Source: Candidatus Methanophagaceae archaeon
Lineage (GTDB): Archaea; Halobacteriota; Syntropharchaeia; Alkanophagales; Methanospirareceae
Direction: 5' to 3'
DNA length: 64,000 bases
Assembly: GCA_003194435.1 (NCBI GenBank)
Contig: PQXC01000002.1
Coordinates: 33,034-97,033 of the forward strand
Notes under the pieces: model-generated
Database searches by the model: none
Seen by the model: the letters and a program-made list of their open reading frames with translations, nothing else
What the model was told of the DNA's origin: nothing
Shown: positions 61,536 to 64,000 of the stretch, in pieces
How the letters are laid out: the number at the start of each line of letters is the position of its first letter
Numbering within the stretch: the first letter of the stretch is position 1
Made by a program: the position numbers and the translations under genes

Positions 61536-61721
61536 TCAGGAGCAACCCTTTTCTGGTCTTGCTCTTCTCTGAATTGAATGTTCCCAAATTAGCCTCCTCT
61601 CATGGTAGATTATAAAGGCTTTCAAACCCACCTGGGCGGGCTGTTCAGCCATGAAACAGGCGTCAGAATAAAATTTTGCTTTTAGTTTTAGATTATGTTC
61701 TGCCTGTTCAAGCCATCTCAA
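61536..61721 (-). pseudogene. HEPN-domain remnant
   Basis: A 61-residue frame starting MRWLEQAEHNLKL, with ACFMAEQPAQVGLKAFI in the middle: these match the first two helices of HEPN ribonuclease toxins. It then runs out of frame; another frame continues RVAPDGELVKEIIGNTPTL. The partner MNT nucleotidyltransferase is not recognised on either side. The surrounding 61377-61853 region (about 480 bases) holds no other supported gene. Confidence 0.5.
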
Positions 61722-61853
61722 AGCATCTTCTTTAAGTCACGAGGTCTTGTAAGCCTGATTCTCAAGGAGCCACAAAAGCCTGTGAAGGACCGAATGGGTA
61801 CTTTAATGCTTCTTTCTTCGCTCAGCTCTATCTACTTTCGTATGCACACTATG

Positions 61854-62249
61854 TTACTCGATGCTCGCTCTCAGTATGTCACTCGCCGTTAATATCCCTA
61901 TGGGAACGCCAGGAGCGGGCTTTAGAGAGAGAATCACTAACCGGTGGATGTTCAAATCGCGCATAATCGCTGCAGCTTTTCTTAACGTCGTTTCCGGGTC
62001 TATTGTCCTCACAACCGAGGACATGACATCTTCTGCCGTTAATTTGTCCCAATCTTTCTCAAAAACTTTAATTATGTCTATCTCCGATATAACACCCACT
62101 GCCTCTCCGCTTGGCGCAGTTACCACGATACCTGATATACGCTCCCGTACCAGGAGTTTTGCTATTTCGCTTACTGGAGTGTCAAACGGCACCGTAATGA
62201 CACCCCTCGTCATCACATCCCTCACCCTCTTCTCTTTTGATATATTCAT
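61854..62249 (-). CDS. Two-CBS-domain protein
   Basis: A 131-residue protein made of a CBS pair: VRDVMTRGVITVPFDTPVSE with GVISEIDIIK, and AEDVMSSVVRTIDPETTLRK with IGILTASDILRA. CBS pairs bind adenosine nucleotides or SAM and sense energy state. No effector domain is attached, so it probably acts on another protein. Divergent from the Thr-rich protein operon. Confidence 0.88.
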   Translation of the reverse strand: MNISKEKRVRDVMTRGVITVPFDTPVSEIAKLLVRERISGIVVTAPSGEAVGVISEIDIIKVFEKDWDKLTAEDVMSSVVRTIDPETTLRKAAAIMRDLNIHRLVILSLKPAPGVPIGILTASDILRASIE

Positions 62250-62336
62250 TTATCCTTCACCCCTGTTTCCTATCTTATCATTAAAAACATAACATTCCTA
62301 TCTATCTGCCATTAATGCAGTAGCCCCAAGCCTAAA

Positions 62337-62375
62337 CCGAAAGGTTTATATATGTACCGAAAAGCTTATATATTG
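62337..62375 (+). promoter_or_regulatory. Two tandem BRE/TATA boxes
   Basis: CCGAAAGGTTTATATATG (62337-62354) is followed 20 bases on by CCGAAAAGCTTATATATTG (62357-62375). They would start transcription about 20 bases apart, near 62376 and 62396, both reading toward the leader and the Thr-rich gene. Confidence 0.6.
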
Positions 62376-62396
62376 CTTTTCCCTATGTTAAAAGCA

Positions 62397-62411
62397 CATG
62401 TTAGAAACATG
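62397..62411. promoter_or_regulatory. Perfect palindrome near the transcription start
   Basis: CATGTT-AGA-AACATG lies at the start predicted from the second TATA box. It may be an operator or a short RNA hairpin; nothing else supports it. Confidence 0.35.
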
Positions 62412-62456
62412 AAACATCTTTGTGCATGTATATGCGTAAAAAGGAGGAGAAAAGCA

Positions 62457-62492
62457 ATGTCTGAGAGAGAAATGAGTATGGAGGAGGTGTAA
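62457..62492 (+). other. Possible 11-codon leader ORF with its own ribosome site
   Basis: AAGGAGGAG (62441-62449) is well placed before ATG 62457, which opens MSEREMSMEEV and stops at TAA 62490-62492. The last codons GAG GAG GTG are the ribosome site for the next gene at 62497. This is the clearest of three leaders in the window. Confidence 0.45.
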
Positions 62493-62496
62493 AAGG

Positions 62497-62730
62497 ATGC
62501 TTACAACTATAACTACGACCACGACAACGACAGCGGCGATTGGTCAGGCAGCGATTTTTAGCGCTTTTGCCGTAGCTGTTTTGATCATACTGCTGATAGC
62601 GAAGGAGTTATTGAGCGCGAGCGGGGGCAAGAAAGCGGTGTTTTTTAGCAGGATTGTCGCAGCGGCAATCAATCCGCTTATCTTCGTCTTCCTGGCTATC
62701 GTTATGGTTAAAGTGATGGAGGTGATATGA
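62497..62730 (+). CDS. Thr-rich two-helix membrane protein, paralogue of 48754-48990
   Basis: A 77-residue protein with the same plan as at 48754: Thr run (MLTTITTTTTTTAAIG), helix (about 17-39, ending IAKELLSAS), a basic loop and a second helix ending VKVMEVI. GGAGGAGGTG sits six bases before ATG 62497. Followed by a secreted protein gene, where the first copy is followed by SRP19. A link to export or surface structure is suggested by both contexts, not proved. Confidence 0.75.
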   Translation: MLTTITTTTTTTAAIGQAAIFSAFAVAVLIILLIAKELLSASGGKKAVFFSRIVAAAINPLIFVFLAIVMVKVMEVI

Positions 62731-62733
62731 GCG

Positions 62734-63534
62734 ATGGTGAAGAAGAGGGCGAAGGTGAGTATGGCACTGACGACGATGGTAATGGTTATAGCAATACTAT
62801 GTGCTTCAGAGGCGATAGCGACCAGTTCAACGTTCAGATTTTCTGTAATCCCTGGAACGAGCACGACTGGTGCAATAACAAACTATGTGTTTGTGGCAGA
62901 GAATCCCGCAGGATATAGCGACACAGTGACGATGACCGGGACTATCCCCGCGGGATACAGCATGGTACCTCCCACTTCAGGATGGCAACAGGTAGGGACC
63001 GCAAAGCTTTATAATGGAACCAAGCTAATTGGTAAGGTGACCCTGTATTCAAACAGTAGTGACCCATCGGGAAAGGTAGACGTAGTCGCCACAATTTACT
63101 TTGATGGCAATTCTTCAACAACAGGTACAAAAGACGTAGATTATAGTCCGGGCGGTACTACATCTGTGGGTCCGTTGACATTGGATTCAGTAACATTGCA
63201 GGGAAACATAACTCTGCCAACGAATAACGCCCCGGGTACTGTAAATGCTGAGTTATCACTCCCGGCGTGGCTAAAACTGACGAAAGTGGTGATTACAACC
63301 GGGGATTTCGTGCGAAACCCACCAACTGAAGGTGATTACAGCTTCACGCTGACTGTAAATGGTGAACAAACGAGCGAGGAAATACCAATCATGAGGGGAG
63401 CACCTCCAACAGCGGTAAAGAAGGCGCATATCAGCAAGAAGGTACCTGCACTCACGCCATCAGGAATGCTCGCACTGGTGAGTATCCTGAGTATAGTCAT
63501 AGCACTCGCAACAAGGGAGGGGAAGAAAAAATAG
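62734..63534 (+). CDS. Secreted surface protein with C-terminal sorting-like anchor
   Basis: A 266-residue protein. A signal peptide (about 8-30, ending ASEAIATSS) is followed by a beta-rich domain with many Gly, Thr and Asn residues (GTIPAGYSMVPP, VTLYSNSSDPSGKV). The end reads VPALTPSGMLALVSILSIVI, then TREGKKK. The PALTPSG motif, a hydrophobic helix and a basic tail form a sorting-signal arrangement like the PEF/IPTL-type anchors. GGAGGTGA lies before ATG 62734. Expressed with the Thr-rich membrane protein. Confidence 0.75.
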   Translation: MVKKRAKVSMALTTMVMVIAILCASEAIATSSTFRFSVIPGTSTTGAITNYVFVAENPAGYSDTVTMTGTIPAGYSMVPPTSGWQQVGTAKLYNGTKLIGKVTLYSNSSDPSGKVDVVATIYFDGNSSTTGTKDVDYSPGGTTSVGPLTLDSVTLQGNITLPTNNAPGTVNAELSLPAWLKLTKVVITTGDFVRNPPTEGDYSFTLTVNGEQTSEEIPIMRGAPPTAVKKAHISKKVPALTPSGMLALVSILSIVIALATREGKKK

Positions 63535-63572
63535 TAAAATTAAACCCCTTCTCCTATTTTTATACCTTAAGA

Positions 63573-64000
63573 ATGCATATTAAACAGTACAGTAAAGGAT
63601 TTTTATGGGTGGTTGCTGTACTCGTAGTATTATTCATATTCCTGAGCCTCCAGAGCCCGGTGATGGGGGCGAGTGTAAGTGAGTTGATTATCCCGGGCGA
63701 GGTACTGCAGGGGGATACGTTTTCGATAACAGGGAAAGCGGTTCCAAACGAAGAGATATGGATAAATTCATCCTTCGCCTTCTCTCTTCCTGTGTCTGTC
63801 TTTGGTGATAATGGTAGTAGATATTACCATGAATTCCGGGGTATACACTTCCCCGAAGGCGAAAAAACTTTCTCTTTAACCGTAGAGAACGTGACGAATC
63901 TCAGGATATCCATCTCTCCTATATTACTCCGAAGCTTTGAATACCCACTGAATGGTCCTAAAGAAGCATCCAACGGGGTGGTTTCCATATCATTCTTATT
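63573..64000 (+). CDS. Secreted protein related to the repeats of 19918-22179 (cut by window edge)
   Basis: ATG 63573 opens a frame that is still open at the edge after 142 codons. A signal peptide (about 10-32) precedes VSELIIPGEVLQGDTFSITG, the same opening as each repeat in the protein at 19918 (PGQVKQGEFVTIEG). The later phrase FPEGEKTFSLTVENVTNLRI corresponds to that repeat's middle. It is therefore a second member of this surface family. The length and anchor are outside the window. Confidence 0.75.
   Translation, partial: MHIKQYSKGFLWVVAVLVVLFIFLSLQSPVMGASVSELIIPGEVLQGDTFSITGKAVPNEEIWINSSFAFSLPVSVFGDNGSRYYHEFRGIHFPEGEKTFSLTVENVTNLRISISPILLRSFEYPLNGPKEASNGVVSISFL

Noticed and set aside
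61861-62292. Plus-strand 143-codon frame over the CBS gene
   Set aside because: The minus-strand CBS pair is unmistakable; this is its shadow.

Overview
The window looks archaeal and comes from a methanogen-related euryarchaeon. It carries aIF2 gamma, EF-1 alpha, S10, SRP19, an UPF0058 protein, a UbiA prenyltransferase, the CdhA subunit of CO dehydrogenase/acetyl-CoA synthase, HdrB and HdrC, an FrhB-type F420 oxidoreductase and a FilR1-type regulator. Promoters are CGAAAA-like BRE plus TATA, and genes are packed with ATGA overlaps. A secreted multiheme cytochrome c, a radical-SAM haem enzyme of the AhbC type and an acyl-CoA dehydrogenase next to C1-pathway genes point to the ANME-1/Syntropharchaeia neighbourhood. 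That placement is inferred from gene content, not proved.

Layout. 0-4.6 kb: coenzyme A and translation genes (coaE, a methyltransferase, eif2g), acyl-CoA dehydrogenase, nitroreductase, a small membrane protein. 4.6-17.3 kb: recQ, hemC, FrhB-like protein, the multiheme cytochrome, UPF0058, ahbC-like gene, thrC, a CoA-binding protein, cdhA, UbiA and the FilR1-like regulator. Tetrapyrrole synthesis, haem protein and F420/ferredoxin redox genes lie close together. 17.4-28.3 kb: a soluble PAS/GAF histidine kinase, a repeat-built surface protein, a PfkB kinase, a decayed membrane transporter and a very large membrane-anchored CobN-type chelatase outside the cell. 28.3-28.9 kb holds a transposase remnant.

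28.7-46.3 kb is the most unusual part. It is a long run of overlapping minus-strand genes containing two related export-like cassettes. Each has a membrane-anchored CARDB/COG1361 surface protein, a LolD-type ATPase and a MacB/FtsX-type permease. Cassette A adds an ABC-2 transporter, a methyltransferase, two paralogous small membrane proteins, a SEC11-type signal peptidase and a chimeric permease/surface-domain protein. Cassette B is partly decayed: its COG1361 gene is broken by a 487-bp tandem duplication, only the tail of its ABC-2 permease survives, and a BrnT-like toxin gene sits between ATPase and permease. Between them lie a Cache-domain histidine kinase, an HTH-receiver response regulator and a small winged-helix protein. 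A duplicated ~90-bp promoter element carries a palindrome whose arms differ but still pair.

46.4-64 kb: K+-independent proton pyrophosphatase, SRP19, PHP, trpF, DUF460, phosphodiesterase, hdrCB, rpsJ-tuf, DUF89, mtnA, a TrmJ-like methyltransferase, a zinc ribbon protein, a fused pyrK-pyrD gene, a HEPN remnant, a CBS protein, and a second copy of a Thr-rich small membrane protein followed by secreted proteins. No rRNA, tRNA or CRISPR array was recognised by eye.
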